Notes: generated from the sequence alone by a model not told the origin. 64,000 nt of DNA from Rhodococcus qingshengii JCM 15477 (GCF_023221595.1 NZ_CP096563.1:2710501-2774500); one strand, 5' to 3'. Shown: positions 1 to 10,287, numbered from the stretch's first letter. Numbers and translations are program-made.

Positions 1-2
1 AC

Positions 3-221
3 TCGATGCATCCGAGTTCGGTGTTTGCCAGCCTGCAGGCCCTCGGCGGAACACTCCCGCGGACGTTCGTGGTGGGGGCACATGCGAAATCGATCGGCGA
101 CGGAATCGGATTGAGTGCGGAGATGCGTGATTCGGTAAGGCAAGCCGCTTCTGCGGTGCTGGCACTCGTCCGGTCCATCGACGTGGACTGTGATGCCACC
201 ACACTGGGGCCGGAGGTGTGA
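3..221 (+). CDS. [NiFe]-hydrogenase maturation protease, C-terminal part
   Basis: This is the 3' end of a gene that begins left of the window. The last ~70 residues contain PRTFVVGAH followed by GDGIGLSAEM, which matches the end of HycI/HupD-type peptidases (the usual form is VVGCEP...EGIGLSPPV). These enzymes cut the C-terminal tail of the hydrogenase large subunit after nickel insertion. The stop lies 3 bp before hypC, so it is the upstream member of the maturation operon. The catalytic metal-binding residues would be in the missing N-terminal part, so the assignment rests on the tail and on context. Confidence 0.7.
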   Translation, partial: SMHPSSVFASLQALGGTLPRTFVVGAHAKSIGDGIGLSAEMRDSVRQAASAVLALVRSIDVDCDATTLGPEV

Positions 222-224
222 GTC

Positions 225-512
225 ATGTGTCTGGGGATTCCGGGACGGGTACGCGAACTACTGGACGGATACGGAGGTCAACTCGCTCTCGTCGACGTGG
301 AGGGGGCACCACGCAAGGTCAACATCGGAATGCTCGACGAAGGCACCGTCACGGCAGGTGACTGGGTGGTGATCCACATGGGCTTCGCAGTCGAGAAGGT
401 CGACGAGCAGGGAGCTCGCCACGCTCGGGCCGGCCTCGAACTGATGGGCCGTGGTGGCCACGACGGTGAGGTAGTCGACTCCGATACTGGTAACGGCGAG
501 GTCGGGACATGA
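225..512 (+). CDS. hypC: Hydrogenase maturation chaperone HypC (first copy)
   Basis: A 95-residue HypC/HupF protein. It opens with MCLGIPGRV, the family signature; Cys2 is the residue that binds the Fe(CN)2CO precursor with HypD. The AGDWVVIHMGFAVEKVD segment is the second conserved block. HypC carries the iron centre from the HypCD complex to the apo large subunit in the cytoplasm. The tail after residue 75 is longer than in minimal HypC. Its TGA overlaps the hypF ATG (ATGA), so the two are translationally coupled. A second hypC lies at 2814. Confidence 0.95.
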   Translation: MCLGIPGRVRELLDGYGGQLALVDVEGAPRKVNIGMLDEGTVTAGDWVVIHMGFAVEKVDEQGARHARAGLELMGRGGHDGEVVDSDTGNGEVGT

Positions 513-2797
513 AGATCGCCTGCCGTGTCATCGTTCGTGGCGTAGTCCAGGGGGTGGGCTTCCGGCCGTTCGTCCATGCGACCGCCACCGAACTGGGACT
601 GTCGGGTTCGGTGGGAAATTCTGCTCTCGGTGTCGTGATCGACGTCGAAGGCGACGGAGAGACAATCGATGCATTTGTCGCTCGGGTGCGAAACCGCCCC
701 CCACCGCTGGCACGGGTGGAGTCGGTAGAGCGCGAGGACTCGCGGCCGGTTGGTCGTGAGGGGTTTCGCATAGTCGAGACGGATGCGGGGTCGGTCGGGC
801 GAACCTTGGCGCCGGCGGATGTCGGGATCTGCGACGACTGCCTCCGGGAACTGACTGATCCGAGCGATCGGCGATATCGTCATCCATTCATCACCTGCAC
901 CAACTGCGGTCCGCGATTCACGATCATCGAATCGCTGCCCTACGACCGGGCCGCTACGACGATGAAGCGATTCCCGTTGTGCGCGAACTGTGCGGCGGAG
1001 TACGTGGATCCCGCCGACCGCCGGTTTCATGCGCAACCGATTGCCTGCCCGCAGTGCGGTCCAACGCTATCGTTCGTGGAAGGGGACGCGCCCGCCGTGA
1101 CCGGTGAGGGTGCACTGCTACGAGCCCGATCCCTACTGCGAGACGGGAAGATTCTTGCTGTCAAGGGAATCGGAGGATTTCACCTGGCTTGTGATGCCCG
1201 CGACGACCGCGCGGTTCACGAGTTGCGTGAACGCAAGCATCGAGCAAGCAAGCCGTTGGCGGTGATGGTGCGCGATGTGCCAGAAGCCAGAGAGTTGGGT
1301 GTGGTCGGTGATGCCGAGGCTGATGCCATGTCCTCGCGCGAGCGCCCGATTGTGCTGGTTGCCAAAGCGTCTGGATACGCGCTTTCCCCCTTGATTGCCC
1401 CCGGCATTCCGGATATCGGAATCATGCTGGCCTACAACCCGATTCAGCATCTTCTTCTGGGTTTGGCCGGAGAAGAGGCGGGCCCAGCGGTGTTGGTCAT
1501 GACATCGGCGAACATCGGCGGTGAGCCGATTCTGTACTCCGACAACGATCTCGAACGATTGGGTGACCTGGCCGACGGGGTATTGACCCACAACCGTCCG
1601 ATCTTGATGCCGTGTGACGACTCGGTGATGCGAATAGTCGGCAGTGGAAGACAGTTGCTTCGTCGCTCGCGCGGATATGCTCCGCTGCCCGTCACCGCGC
1701 CGTTCGACGTACCGCCTACCTTGGCGGTCGGGGCCGACCTGAAGAACACCTTCTGTCTTGCCGAGGACGGATATGTGTGGCCGAGTCAGCACATCGGAGA
1801 CATGGGCGACCTCGCTGTCATCGACAGTTTTGCTGCGTCGGAGAGTCACTTCGAATCGATCACGGGGGTGGTGCCGCACCAGATCGCCTGTGACGAGCAT
1901 CCTCGGTATCGCTCGTCCTCGTGGGCTCGCAGTCGTAGTGGTGACCGACCGGTGCGCATCGTCGGGCATCACCACGCACATGTGGCTTCCGTGATGGGGG
2001 AGAACGGCCGGGACGGGAGCGAACCAGTTCTCGGAATAGCGTTCGACGGCACCGGCTACGGGGCGGACGGCGCAGTGTGGGGAGGGGAACTACTGCTGGC
2101 GACGTACAAGGGTTATCGCCGTCTCGCGCATCTGGGATACGTACTGCTGCCCGGTGGCGATGCCGGAGTGGAACGGCCGTACCGAATGGCGCTCGCCCAC
2201 CTGTGGCATGCCGGGTTGGACTGGGAATCCGACCTCGCGCCCGTGGCAGCCTGTCCGCCCCGAGAGCAGTCGGTCCTACTTCACCAGATGGAAACCGGTT
2301 TCGGGTGCGTGGACACCTCGAGCATGGGGCGGTTGTTCGACGCAGTCTCCTCGCTGACCGGGGTCCGTCAGAGGGTCGACTACGAAGCGCAGGCTGCCAT
2401 CGAGTTGGAGGGGGTGTCGAGGGGAGTCGACAGCGCCGGTTCGCGGTACACCTTCGATTGGACGCAGTCGGACGACGATTCGTGGACAGCAGATCCGCGG
2501 TCGGTCATTCGGGCTGTTGTCCGCGATCTCCGGGAGAAGTTGCCCGCTGAAGTGATCGGCGCCCGTTTCCACGAATCCGTAGCGCACCTGGTGCTCGAGT
2601 GGGCAATTCGTGGCCGGGAACTGGCGGGAGTGGACGAGGTAGTACTCACCGGAGGTGTCTTTCAGAACCCTCTACTGCTCGTTCGGGCGTGTGCTCTGCT
2701 CTCAGACGCTGGATTCACGCCGTTGACAGGACTGGAGTTGCCGCCGAACGACGGCGGTCTCGCCTACGGCCAAGTGCTGGTGGGGAGTTCGTCATGA
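509..2797 (+). CDS. hypF: Carbamoyltransferase HypF
   Basis: A full-length, 762-residue HypF. It makes the thiocarbamate on HypE from carbamoyl phosphate and ATP, the source of the cyanide ligands of [NiFe] hydrogenase. All domains are visible in order: acylphosphatase-like (VRGVVQGVGFRPF, residues ~8-90), two zinc-finger pairs (CDDC/CTNC and CANC/CPQC, ~110-185), a YrdC/Sua5-like domain (~205-385) and a Kae1-like domain with the metal-binding HHHAH motif near residue 490 and GGVFQN near 715. It starts inside the hypC stop codon and is followed after 16 bp by the second hypC. Confidence 0.97.
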   Translation: MKIACRVIVRGVVQGVGFRPFVHATATELGLSGSVGNSALGVVIDVEGDGETIDAFVARVRNRPPPLARVESVEREDSRPVGREGFRIVETDAGSVGRTLAPADVGICDDCLRELTDPSDRRYRHPFITCTNCGPRFTIIESLPYDRAATTMKRFPLCANCAAEYVDPADRRFHAQPIACPQCGPTLSFVEGDAPAVTGEGALLRARSLLRDGKILAVKGIGGFHLACDARDDRAVHELRERKHRASKPLAVMVRDVPEARELGVVGDAEADAMSSRERPIVLVAKASGYALSPLIAPGIPDIGIMLAYNPIQHLLLGLAGEEAGPAVLVMTSANIGGEPILYSDNDLERLGDLADGVLTHNRPILMPCDDSVMRIVGSGRQLLRRSRGYAPLPVTAPFDVPPTLAVGADLKNTFCLAEDGYVWPSQHIGDMGDLAVIDSFAASESHFESITGVVPHQIACDEHPRYRSSSWARSRSGDRPVRIVGHHHAHVASVMGENGRDGSEPVLGIAFDGTGYGADGAVWGGELLLATYKGYRRLAHLGYVLLPGGDAGVERPYRMALAHLWHAGLDWESDLAPVAACPPREQSVLLHQMETGFGCVDTSSMGRLFDAVSSLTGVRQRVDYEAQAAIELEGVSRGVDSAGSRYTFDWTQSDDDSWTADPRSVIRAVVRDLREKLPAEVIGARFHESVAHLVLEWAIRGRELAGVDEVVLTGGVFQNPLLLVRACALLSDAGFTPLTGLELPPNDGGLAYGQVLVGSSS

Positions 2798-2813
2798 GGT
2801 CAGGAGTTGTGTC

Positions 2814-3113
2814 ATGTGCCTAGCCGTACCGGGACGTATCGAGTCCCTGGAGGAACGCGACGGAACGACGATGTCGGTGGTGAACTTCGGTGGCGTCCGA
2901 AAAGAAGTGTGTCTCGAGTACATTCCGGGCGCCCAAGTCGGCGAGTACGTCGTGGTGCACGTCGGATTTGCCATCCAGCGACTCGACGAGGAATCCGCTC
3001 GCAGCACGCTGGCGGAATTCGAGCACCTCGGCGTACTGGAAGAGGAATTCGGTGACGGGTTCGAAAGGGCTGCCCGGGCCGCGGGGATCGAACCGAAGGA
3101 GACGGAATCATGA
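2814..3113 (+). CDS. hypC: Hydrogenase maturation chaperone HypC (second copy)
   Basis: A second, clearly diverged HypC of 99 residues, beginning MCLAVPGRI with the essential Cys2 and carrying [17 protein letters not shown]. An AGGAG ribosome-binding site precedes the ATG. The gene ends in an ATGA overlap with hypD. The acidic tail ([14 protein letters not shown]) differs from that of the first copy. Two HypC-type chaperones are known where one partner serves a particular large subunit (HypC/HybG in E. coli). Here both are in one operon, so division of labour is possible but not shown by sequence. Confidence 0.95.
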   Translation: MCLAVPGRIESLEERDGTTMSVVNFGGVRKEVCLEYIPGAQVGEYVVVHVGFAIQRLDEESARSTLAEFEHLGVLEEEFGDGFERAARAAGIEPKETES

Positions 3114-4222
3114 AATATCTGGACGAGTTCTCCGATCCGGAACTGGCCGGCAAACTGCTGGATCAGATCCGTGCGCTGGCCACACGGCGATGGGCGATCA
3201 TGGAAGTGTGTGGTGGTCAGACACATTCGATCATCAGACACGGCATCGATCAATTACTTCCCCAACAGATCGAGATGATCCACGGACCCGGATGCCCGGT
3301 CTGTGTCACCCCGCTCGAGATCATCGACAAAGCTCTCGAAATCGCGGCAAGACCCGATGTCATTTTCTGCTCCTTCGGGGACATGTTGCGAGTTCCGGGG
3401 AGTTCGTCGGATCTGTTCCGCATCAAGAGCGCCGGCGGTGACGTGCGGGTGGTGTACTCACCGTTGGATGCACTGACTATTGCCAAGGAGAATCCGGGCC
3501 GGCAAGTGGTGTTCTTCGGGATCGGATTCGAGACCACCGCGCCGGCCAACGCCATGACCGTCTATCAGGCCAATCGCCTGGGTATCGAGAACTTCTCGCT
3601 ACTCGTTTCGCACGTTCTGGTCCCGCCGGCGATGGCCGCGATCATGGATTCGCCAGAGTGCCGCGTGCAGGCATTTCTGGCGGCCGGGCATGTGTGCAGT
3701 GTGATGGGAACGTCGGAGTACCCGGCGCTGGCCGAGAAGTACAAGGTCCCGATCGTCGTCACCGGATTCGAGCCGCTGGATCTGCTGGAGGGCATCCGAA
3801 AGACGGTGCTGCAGTTGGAATCGGGTCGATACGAGGTCGAAAATGCCTACGCCCGTGCCGTCACCGCGCAGGGCAACACCGCAGCGAAAGCGATGCTCGA
3901 GGATGTGTTCGCCGTGTCGGACCGGACGTGGCGCGGCATCGGATCGATCCCGGACAGCGGTTGGCAGCTGGCACCGAAGTATGCGTATTTTGATGCCGAA
4001 GAGCGTTTTTCGGTGACCGATATCCACACTGACGAGTCGAGCGTCTGCCGTTCCGGAGAAGTGTTGCAAGGTTTGATCAAGCCACACGAGTGCAGTGCCT
4101 TCGGGAAGGAATGCACTCCGCGGAATCCGCTCGGTGCCACGATGGTGTCGTCCGAGGGGGCGTGCGCCGCGTACTACCTGTACCGGCGCCTGGAACTTCA
4201 GGAGGCGGGTCATGCCGGCTGA
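3110..4222 (+). CDS. hypD: Hydrogenase maturation protein HypD
   Basis: A 370-residue HypD, the scaffold on which the Fe(CN)2CO group is assembled together with HypC and HypE. Conserved cysteine motifs are present: CGGQTH near residue 28, GPGCPVC near 60, and [12 protein letters not shown] near 85. The C-terminal cluster-binding block includes [19 protein letters not shown] and EGACAAYY, which hold the [4Fe-4S] cluster. Length is normal. It overlaps hypC at the 5' end (ATGA) and hypE at the 3' end by 11 bp. Confidence 0.97.
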   Translation: MKYLDEFSDPELAGKLLDQIRALATRRWAIMEVCGGQTHSIIRHGIDQLLPQQIEMIHGPGCPVCVTPLEIIDKALEIAARPDVIFCSFGDMLRVPGSSSDLFRIKSAGGDVRVVYSPLDALTIAKENPGRQVVFFGIGFETTAPANAMTVYQANRLGIENFSLLVSHVLVPPAMAAIMDSPECRVQAFLAAGHVCSVMGTSEYPALAEKYKVPIVVTGFEPLDLLEGIRKTVLQLESGRYEVENAYARAVTAQGNTAAKAMLEDVFAVSDRTWRGIGSIPDSGWQLAPKYAYFDAEERFSVTDIHTDESSVCRSGEVLQGLIKPHECSAFGKECTPRNPLGATMVSSEGACAAYYLYRRLELQEAGHAG

Positions 4223-5282
4223 GGAGACCGCTGTCGTGGACTTGTCGGCGTGGGTCTGCCCACTGCCGCTGCGTGATTCGCCGAACATCGTCATGGGGCA
4301 CGGTGGTGGAGGAGCGATGTCCGCCGAGCTCATCGAGCACCTGTTCCTGCCCTCGTTCGGAAGCGCTGCCGATGCAGAACTCGGTGACTCGGCCGTATTC
4401 GACGTCGGCGGGGTGCGGCTCGCGTTCTCGACCGACTCGTATGTCGTCAAACCCATGGTGTTTCCCGGCGGAACTATCGGCGATCTCGCTGTCAACGGAA
4501 CGGTGAACGACCTGGCGATGACTGGAGCGCAGCCATTGGTGATGTCGACGGCATTCATCCTGGAAGAAGGGACCGCACTGACCGACATCGCGGGAATCGC
4601 TAAGGCGCTCGGTGAGGCCGCGCACGTTGCCGGCGTTCGGCTGGTGACGGGTGATACCAAGGTCGTCGATGCCGGTCACGGAGACGGAGTCTTCATCAAC
4701 ACCGCCGGAATCGGGATTGTCGCCGACGGGGTGGACATCAGCCCCACTCGCGCACAAGTGGGTGACGTCGTGATCGTCAGCGGCGACATCGGCGTTCACG
4801 GCGTGGCCGTGATGAGTTGTCGCGAAGGTCTCGAATTCGGGACCGAAGTGCGCAGTGATTGTGCGGCCCTGAACGGCGTGGTGGCCGACATGATTGCCAC
4901 CGGCGTCGACATCCACGTCCTGCGCGACCCTACGCGGGGCGGAGTCGCCGCGACCCTCAACGAGATCGCTCAGGCGTCGAACATCGGGGTTGCGCTGGTG
5001 GAGCGAGATCTGCCGATTCCCGCTGACGTGCGCGACGCCTGTGGGCTACTCGGCTTGGATCCGTTGTACGTCGCAAACGAGGGCAAGTTGATCGCTTTCG
5101 TTCCACGCGAAGATGCCGCCCTGGTTCTGGAAGCGATGCACGGCAATCCACTGAGTGTGGGAGCCGCCGTGATCGGGGAGTGCGTGGCCGAACATCGCAC
5201 AATGGTGGTGGCGCGTACGGCATTGGGAGGCAATCGGGTAGTGGATTTGCCGGCAGGTGAACAACTTCCTCGGATCTGCTGA
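4212..5282 (+). CDS. hypE: Hydrogenase maturation protein HypE
   Basis: A 356-residue HypE of the AIR synthase fold. It dehydrates its own C-terminal thiocarbamate to thiocyanate using ATP. The protein starts MPAEETAV; the family's glycine-rich GHGGGGAMS loop follows at ~30, and the extreme C-terminus is PRIC, whose cysteine is the modified residue. The ATG at 4212, inside the end of hypD and after an AGGAGG sequence, is preferred; a longer in-frame reading from 4095 would only be hypD in another frame. The stop overlaps the next start (TGATG). Confidence 0.96.
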   Translation: MPAEETAVVDLSAWVCPLPLRDSPNIVMGHGGGGAMSAELIEHLFLPSFGSAADAELGDSAVFDVGGVRLAFSTDSYVVKPMVFPGGTIGDLAVNGTVNDLAMTGAQPLVMSTAFILEEGTALTDIAGIAKALGEAAHVAGVRLVTGDTKVVDAGHGDGVFINTAGIGIVADGVDISPTRAQVGDVVIVSGDIGVHGVAVMSCREGLEFGTEVRSDCAALNGVVADMIATGVDIHVLRDPTRGGVAATLNEIAQASNIGVALVERDLPIPADVRDACGLLGLDPLYVANEGKLIAFVPREDAALVLEAMHGNPLSVGAAVIGECVAEHRTMVVARTALGGNRVVDLPAGEQLPRIC

Positions 5283-6031
5283 TGACTGCCGTCGGTATGA
5301 ACGGGCCGGCATTGTTTGCCCGCTACGCGTATCCGCCGAACGAGTTGGGTTACTGCGGACCCGACGATCCTTCAGTGCTGCTTCGTCTGGCCAGCGGCAA
5401 CTCGGGCAGCGGCGACCGTGATCACGCTCGTCAATTCGACGGTGCGTGGCCGTACCTCGAGGCATTGGCTGTAGGAGCGGGCATCGACGACCCCCTGGAT
5501 CCGCGAGTGATCGAAGCCTATTGGGTGGGAGGTGATCTCCTCGACTCTCTCGATTCGGGGAAGTTGTTACAGCACTTGAGGGGGGCATTCGGTGAACGCG
5601 AGAACACCGGGTTCCTCCCCGTCCTCGGGGGTCGGGACCGCGCGCTCGCGCACCACAGTTTTCACGTATTTCTGGTGTATCCGTGGGTCAAGCTTCTTCG
5701 GAAGCGCGGTGCGGTCCCACTGTCCGTCCTCCAGAACTGCCGGATCAGATGGGGAGTGGTCGAGGACGTCGGCGAGGAGCATGCATTGGTGGTTTCGTCC
5801 CCGCTCGAGTTCGACGGTGAGCAACTCGCACGCGGCCGACCGGCAACGCAGAGAGTGCGGTGGAGGGTCGAGGGCAACGCGCTTGCGGCGATGCCCGTCC
5901 CCGGCGCTGTGGTGACGATGCACTGGGATTGGGTGTGCGACAGGATAACGGCAGAGCAATCACGTGCATTGGATGCCGCGGAAGACTCGGGATTGCGGAT
6001 CGCGAACCGAATGCTGTCGACCGATATGTGA
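5282..6031 (+). CDS. Hydrogenase-operon protein of unknown function (DUF6390-like)
   Basis: A 249-residue soluble protein, translationally coupled to hypE. It begins with an FARYAYPPNELGYCGPDD block and has no signal peptide or membrane segment. It resembles the DUF6390 family found beside actinobacterial hydrogenase genes, but the name is from memory and needs a profile search. The fixed place at the end of the hyp operon points to a role in hydrogenase assembly or use; no catalytic motif is recognisable. Confidence 0.75.
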   Translation: MTAVGMNGPALFARYAYPPNELGYCGPDDPSVLLRLASGNSGSGDRDHARQFDGAWPYLEALAVGAGIDDPLDPRVIEAYWVGGDLLDSLDSGKLLQHLRGAFGERENTGFLPVLGGRDRALAHHSFHVFLVYPWVKLLRKRGAVPLSVLQNCRIRWGVVEDVGEEHALVVSSPLEFDGEQLARGRPATQRVRWRVEGNALAAMPVPGAVVTMHWDWVCDRITAEQSRALDAAEDSGLRIANRMLSTDM

Positions 6032-6062
6032 TCGTCAGTTCCCCTCCAGGACGGAGGCTACG

Positions 6063-7880
6063 GTGAATTGGGGTAGCGCGGTAACGGACAGCGCACTGTG
6101 GTTGGCAGAGGCATATGCGATCACGGTAGTGGTTCTCGTCGTCACCGCGCTGCTGCTTGCTCGGTATACCGTCTGGGGCAACCAGTTTCGGCGAATGGCT
6201 TGGCCCTACTTCGATCCCCGGCGCACCGTCATTCCGCTGTCGATTCTCGCGTTACTGCTGCTGCTCACGATATTCGGTGTCCGCGTGACGGTGTTGTTCT
6301 CGTACTGGTACAAGGATTTCTACGACGCCATTCAGAACCTTGACGAAACCGCTTTCTGGCACTACCTGCGAGTGTTCGCGATATTGGCCGCAGTCCACGT
6401 CGCTAGCTCACTCGTCGTCTACCTGGTAGGCCAAACACTCGATATCAATTGGCGCAGTTGGCTCAATGACACATTGACCGACGATTGGCTCGACGGCCGC
6501 GCCTACTATCGCGGAAACTTCCTGGAGAACCCGGTCGACAATCCGGACCAACGTATTCAGGCAGACATCACCGCATTCGCGACGTCGTCCCGCACGTTGT
6601 CCATGGGCGCCGTCGCCGCAATGGTCTCGATCGTCAGCTTCACCAAGATCCTGTGGGATCTGTCCGGTCCCTTGACTGTTTTCGGTGCCGAGATTCCGCG
6701 AGCGATGATCTTTCTCGTCTACATCTACGTGTTGGTGACCACGGCACTCGCATTCTGGATCGGCCGGCCTTTGATCATGCTGAACTTCTTGAACGAGAAA
6801 CTCGGCGCCAGCTTCCGGTACGCGTTGGTTCGACTACGGGAGTACGGCGAAAGCATCGCCTTCTATCGCGGAGAGAACGTCGAACGACGCACGCTCGGAC
6901 TACGTTTTGCTGCAGTGATCCGCAATATGTGGGCGATCGTCTTCCGGACGCTCAAGTTCAGTGGCTTCAATCTGGCAGTGGATCAGACAGCGGTGGTGTT
7001 TCCGTTTCTGGTCCAGGGATCTCGATTGTTCAGCGGGCAGATCACTTTCGGCGACGTGATGCAAACTGCTCAAGCATTCGGCCAGGTGCACAATTCGTTG
7101 TCGTTCTTTCGAGAGTCCTATGCCGATTTTGCAAGTTTCCGGGCCACACTGATCCGTTTGACCGGGCTCGCCGATGCCAATCGACGTGCCCGCGCACTTC
7201 CCGTGCTCGACGCGTTCTCCGCTGGCAGTCATTTGGTTGTTCGGGGACTCGACGTGCGCACGCCGGTTGGTGAGGCGTTGATCTCCGAACTCGACATGTC
7301 ACTGGGGCCCGGCGATGCACTGCTGGTGAAGGGTCCGTCGGGTAGCGGCAAAACCACGCTGCTCCGCAGCATCGCGCAGTTGTGGCCGTACACAAACGGT
7401 TCCGTGACCACCCCGGTCGGAGACGTCCTGTTCCTCTCACAACGGCCATACCTACCATTGGGTTCTCTGCGCGCGGGTTTGGCATATCCGGACCAGTTGC
7501 CCTCAGGTCAGCCGAACACCGGGCGCTCGGACTTCGACGACCGCAGGCTCCACGACGCGCTCGCCGAGGTGCATCTCGCACATTTGATCGGTCGGCTCGA
7601 CGAGCCGGCTGATTGGACTCGAATTCTGTCGCCGGGCGAACAACAACGGTTGGCGTTCGCCCGAGTCCTCCTGATCCGACCGCGAACCGCATTTCTCGAC
7701 GAGGCGACATCCGGAATCGACGAAGGCCTCGAGTACACGCTCTACGACATCCTTCGCCGTGAACTGCCCGACAGCATCATTGTCAGCGTCGGGCATCGCA
7801 GCACCCTCGACGTTTTTCACAATCGACAACTCGAACTGCGCGGTGCGGGACACTGGACTCTCGCTGATCACGAAGGCTGA
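6063..7880 (+). CDS. SbmA/BacA-like ABC transporter, fused permease and ATPase
   Basis: A 605-residue fusion of an ABC_membrane_2 permease (about six membrane segments in the first 340 residues) to an ATPase domain. The ATPase has Walker A GPSGSGKTT near residue 425, an unusual signature LSPGEQQRLAFARVL near 520, and Walker B TAFLDEATSG. The family includes YddA and mycobacterial Rv1819c, which imports cobalamin and hydrophilic antimicrobials; the substrate here cannot be read. The GTG at 6063 is preferred because GGACGGAGG lies just upstream and the preceding in-frame codons overlap the previous gene. Mature nickel/cobalt metabolism nearby makes cobalamin attractive but unproven. Confidence 0.88.
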   Translation: MNWGSAVTDSALWLAEAYAITVVVLVVTALLLARYTVWGNQFRRMAWPYFDPRRTVIPLSILALLLLLTIFGVRVTVLFSYWYKDFYDAIQNLDETAFWHYLRVFAILAAVHVASSLVVYLVGQTLDINWRSWLNDTLTDDWLDGRAYYRGNFLENPVDNPDQRIQADITAFATSSRTLSMGAVAAMVSIVSFTKILWDLSGPLTVFGAEIPRAMIFLVYIYVLVTTALAFWIGRPLIMLNFLNEKLGASFRYALVRLREYGESIAFYRGENVERRTLGLRFAAVIRNMWAIVFRTLKFSGFNLAVDQTAVVFPFLVQGSRLFSGQITFGDVMQTAQAFGQVHNSLSFFRESYADFASFRATLIRLTGLADANRRARALPVLDAFSAGSHLVVRGLDVRTPVGEALISELDMSLGPGDALLVKGPSGSGKTTLLRSIAQLWPYTNGSVTTPVGDVLFLSQRPYLPLGSLRAGLAYPDQLPSGQPNTGRSDFDDRRLHDALAEVHLAHLIGRLDEPADWTRILSPGEQQRLAFARVLLIRPRTAFLDEATSGIDEGLEYTLYDILRRELPDSIIVSVGHRSTLDVFHNRQLELRGAGHWTLADHEG

Positions 7881-7962
7881 GAAAACTTTCGACAGTCGGA
7901 TTCTTGCGACAGGATTCGGCCGGGTTACCCGCCGCGCCGCGATCGATCGGAGACACGGACCG

Positions 7963-10287
7963 TCACGAGGTCGAAGGGTTGCGGAAGTCGTTTGTGCGCT
8001 GGAGCACCCAGGCCGCAATCCTGGTGCGCGAGCCGTACCCCAGTTTGTTCAGTATGTGATCGACGTGGCCGTCGACAGTGCGCTGAGAAATGACCAGCTT
8101 GTCCGCGATTGCTCGGTTGGTCAGGCCCTGTGCGACGAGTTCGGCCACCTGCTGCTCCCGCGGAGTCAGCACTTCGTCGGCCGCCGATTTCGGTGATCCA
8201 CCGGGCGGTTGCTCTCTCAGCGCGCGGGCCGCTGCGTCGTCGAGAGTCAGAGCTCGTCCATGAGCGAATGCTGTTTGAAACACCCTGTCTCCGATCCGGT
8301 TACGAGCCTCGGTCACGCTGTTTTCGTGGTACGGGACCATGCTCCTGAAGGTGTCCATCGGGCTGCCCGTGGCGGTGAACAGCGTGTCGGCAGCTCCCAT
8401 CAGTGTGGCTGCCAGCTTTGTGTCCCGGTCGACAAGCGTCCACGCGATTTCCTCGAGGCACCATGCACATCCGAACTGGTTACCCAGCCCTCGCAGCAAT
8501 CGGAGAGAATCTTCGAGTAGCTCGATACCGCGAGCGTGGTTGCCATGACGCCACAGGGCGGATCCGTAGTCCGACATCGTCATCGACCGCCACAAGATTT
8601 CGCCGCGCGATTCGGTGAGGGCCAACTCCTCCTCGTAAATACTTGCAGCCCGGTCGGTTTCGCCGAGTGCGTCGACGACGAAGGCGAACCAGTAGAGCGC
8701 GGGTACCAGACGGGCGATGTCGTCGTTTGCCCGGAATGCTGCGACAGCCTGCTCCAGGTACTCGGCGCCGCGCACGAGATCGCCGTCGGCGACCGCTACG
8801 AATCCGAGCGTGTACCGCGCCAGTATGCGTCCGTCGTCGTTCCGCTGCATCTCGGCCTGTCGCCGAGCCTCTTCGGCAATGCTTGTCGCCGAAGCGATAT
8901 CTCGTTGGAGGGCTGCCAGCAGTGCGCCTGTCGCGGCGGCCTCGACTACCGCCTCATCGAGAGTGCCCTCGGTCAGTTCGGGCACCTCGGCCAGGGCGCG
9001 ACCCAACCAGTAGCGACCTTCGTTGAATCGACCACGTGCAAGCCAGTAATCATGCAAGGCACTTGCGGTACGCAATGTGGCTTCGACCGAGTCGGGTTCG
9101 GTCAGACCGAATTCCAACGCGGTGCGCACGTTGGGTAAGTCGCGGTCGATCCGCGTCATCCAATCGATTTGGTGCGGCCCCGTCCAGTCGACTCCGGCGC
9201 GGAAGACGAGTTGCCTGAACCACTCACTGTGCCTGCGCTGCAGCGAGACCCACTCGTCGACTGACACCAGTTCACGCCCGTAGTCGCGAAGAGTCTCGAG
9301 TAGGCGGTAGCGGACGTAAGAGCCGTTTTGTTCACGGATGAGGATCGACTTGTCGACAAGGGACATCACGAGATCGCCCAAGTCGTCGTTCTGTGCTTCG
9401 TCGGCGAGAATTCCTTCGACGGACCCGAGATCGAAGCTACCCGCAAATACGCTCGAGTTCGCCCACAACGACTTCTCCGGCGGCGTACACAGAGCGAAGC
9501 TCCAGTCGATACTCTGTGCAAGCGTTTGTTGACGCGCTGGAGCGTTCCGGCTGCCCCGCGTCAGCAGTTGGAAGCGGTCGTCGAGTTTTTGCAGGATCTG
9601 ATCGACCGACATCGCCCTCAGTCGGGCAGCCGCCAACTCGATCGGCAGTGGTAGTCCTTCCAACCGGCGGACGATCTTCTCCACAGCCGCGCTGTTCTCG
9701 CTGGTGATGCGGAAGTCCGTCACGGAGGAACGTGCCCGCTGCTCGAACAGCATCATCGCATCACCATCACGGGTGTCGGTTGGCGACGGCGCCTCGGTGG
9801 GAAATCGCAGAGGCGGCACCCGTAATACCATCTCGCCGGGAATGTCGAGCGGTTCTCGGCTGGTCGCCAGAAGTGCCAATCGGGCACAGCACCGGAGAAG
9901 TTCGGCGGCGGTGTCGGCAACCCAGCCGATGAGGTGTTCGCAATTGTCCAGAACAAGCAGGACACGTTCGTCGACGAGACGGCCGATCAGTACCGATCGC
10001 GGTGACCGCGTAGATCGGTCTTGTACTCCGAGTGCGGCAAGAATCGTCTGATCGAGAAGTGCCGGCTCCCGCAGTTCGCTGAAGTCGACGAACCAGACGC
10101 CCCCGGGGAACGCACGGGAGGAATCATCGGCGGCACGGAGCGCCAAGCGGGTTTTGCCGACCCCACCCAGGCCCGTAAGGGTCACAAGCCGGTAGTCCGA
10201 TAGCAGGCGTCGGACTTCTTTGGCCTCGGACCGACGACCGACGAAACTGCTCAGTTCGATCGGTAGGTTTCCTCGTTTTGCCGCCAT
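7963..10287 (-). CDS. LuxR-family transcriptional regulator with N-terminal ATPase
   Basis: A 774-residue regulator. An N-terminal NB-ARC/AAA-like ATPase (FVGRRSEAKEV, then Walker A GLGGVGKTRLA near residue 38 and LVLDNCEHL) is followed by a long helical, TPR-like region and a C-terminal LuxR helix-turn-helix (LTPREQQVAELVAQGLTNRAIA, then ISQRTVDGHVDHILNKLG). Such proteins bind ATP and a ligand or partner and then activate transcription. The start MAAKRGNLP at 10287 puts the ATPase at the very N-terminus as in relatives; 45 further codons upstream look non-coding. The gene is convergent with the ABC transporter and divergent from the hydrolase at 10522. Its targets are unknown. Confidence 0.9.
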   Translation of the reverse strand: MAAKRGNLPIELSSFVGRRSEAKEVRRLLSDYRLVTLTGLGGVGKTRLALRAADDSSRAFPGGVWFVDFSELREPALLDQTILAALGVQDRSTRSPRSVLIGRLVDERVLLVLDNCEHLIGWVADTAAELLRCCARLALLATSREPLDIPGEMVLRVPPLRFPTEAPSPTDTRDGDAMMLFEQRARSSVTDFRITSENSAAVEKIVRRLEGLPLPIELAAARLRAMSVDQILQKLDDRFQLLTRGSRNAPARQQTLAQSIDWSFALCTPPEKSLWANSSVFAGSFDLGSVEGILADEAQNDDLGDLVMSLVDKSILIREQNGSYVRYRLLETLRDYGRELVSVDEWVSLQRRHSEWFRQLVFRAGVDWTGPHQIDWMTRIDRDLPNVRTALEFGLTEPDSVEATLRTASALHDYWLARGRFNEGRYWLGRALAEVPELTEGTLDEAVVEAAATGALLAALQRDIASATSIAEEARRQAEMQRNDDGRILARYTLGFVAVADGDLVRGAEYLEQAVAAFRANDDIARLVPALYWFAFVVDALGETDRAASIYEEELALTESRGEILWRSMTMSDYGSALWRHGNHARGIELLEDSLRLLRGLGNQFGCAWCLEEIAWTLVDRDTKLAATLMGAADTLFTATGSPMDTFRSMVPYHENSVTEARNRIGDRVFQTAFAHGRALTLDDAAARALREQPPGGSPKSAADEVLTPREQQVAELVAQGLTNRAIADKLVISQRTVDGHVDHILNKLGYGSRTRIAAWVLQRTNDFRNPSTS

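Noticed and set aside
9036..9654. Open frames on the plus strand inside the LuxR-type regulator
   Set aside because: Shadows of a well-supported minus-strand gene with clear domains.
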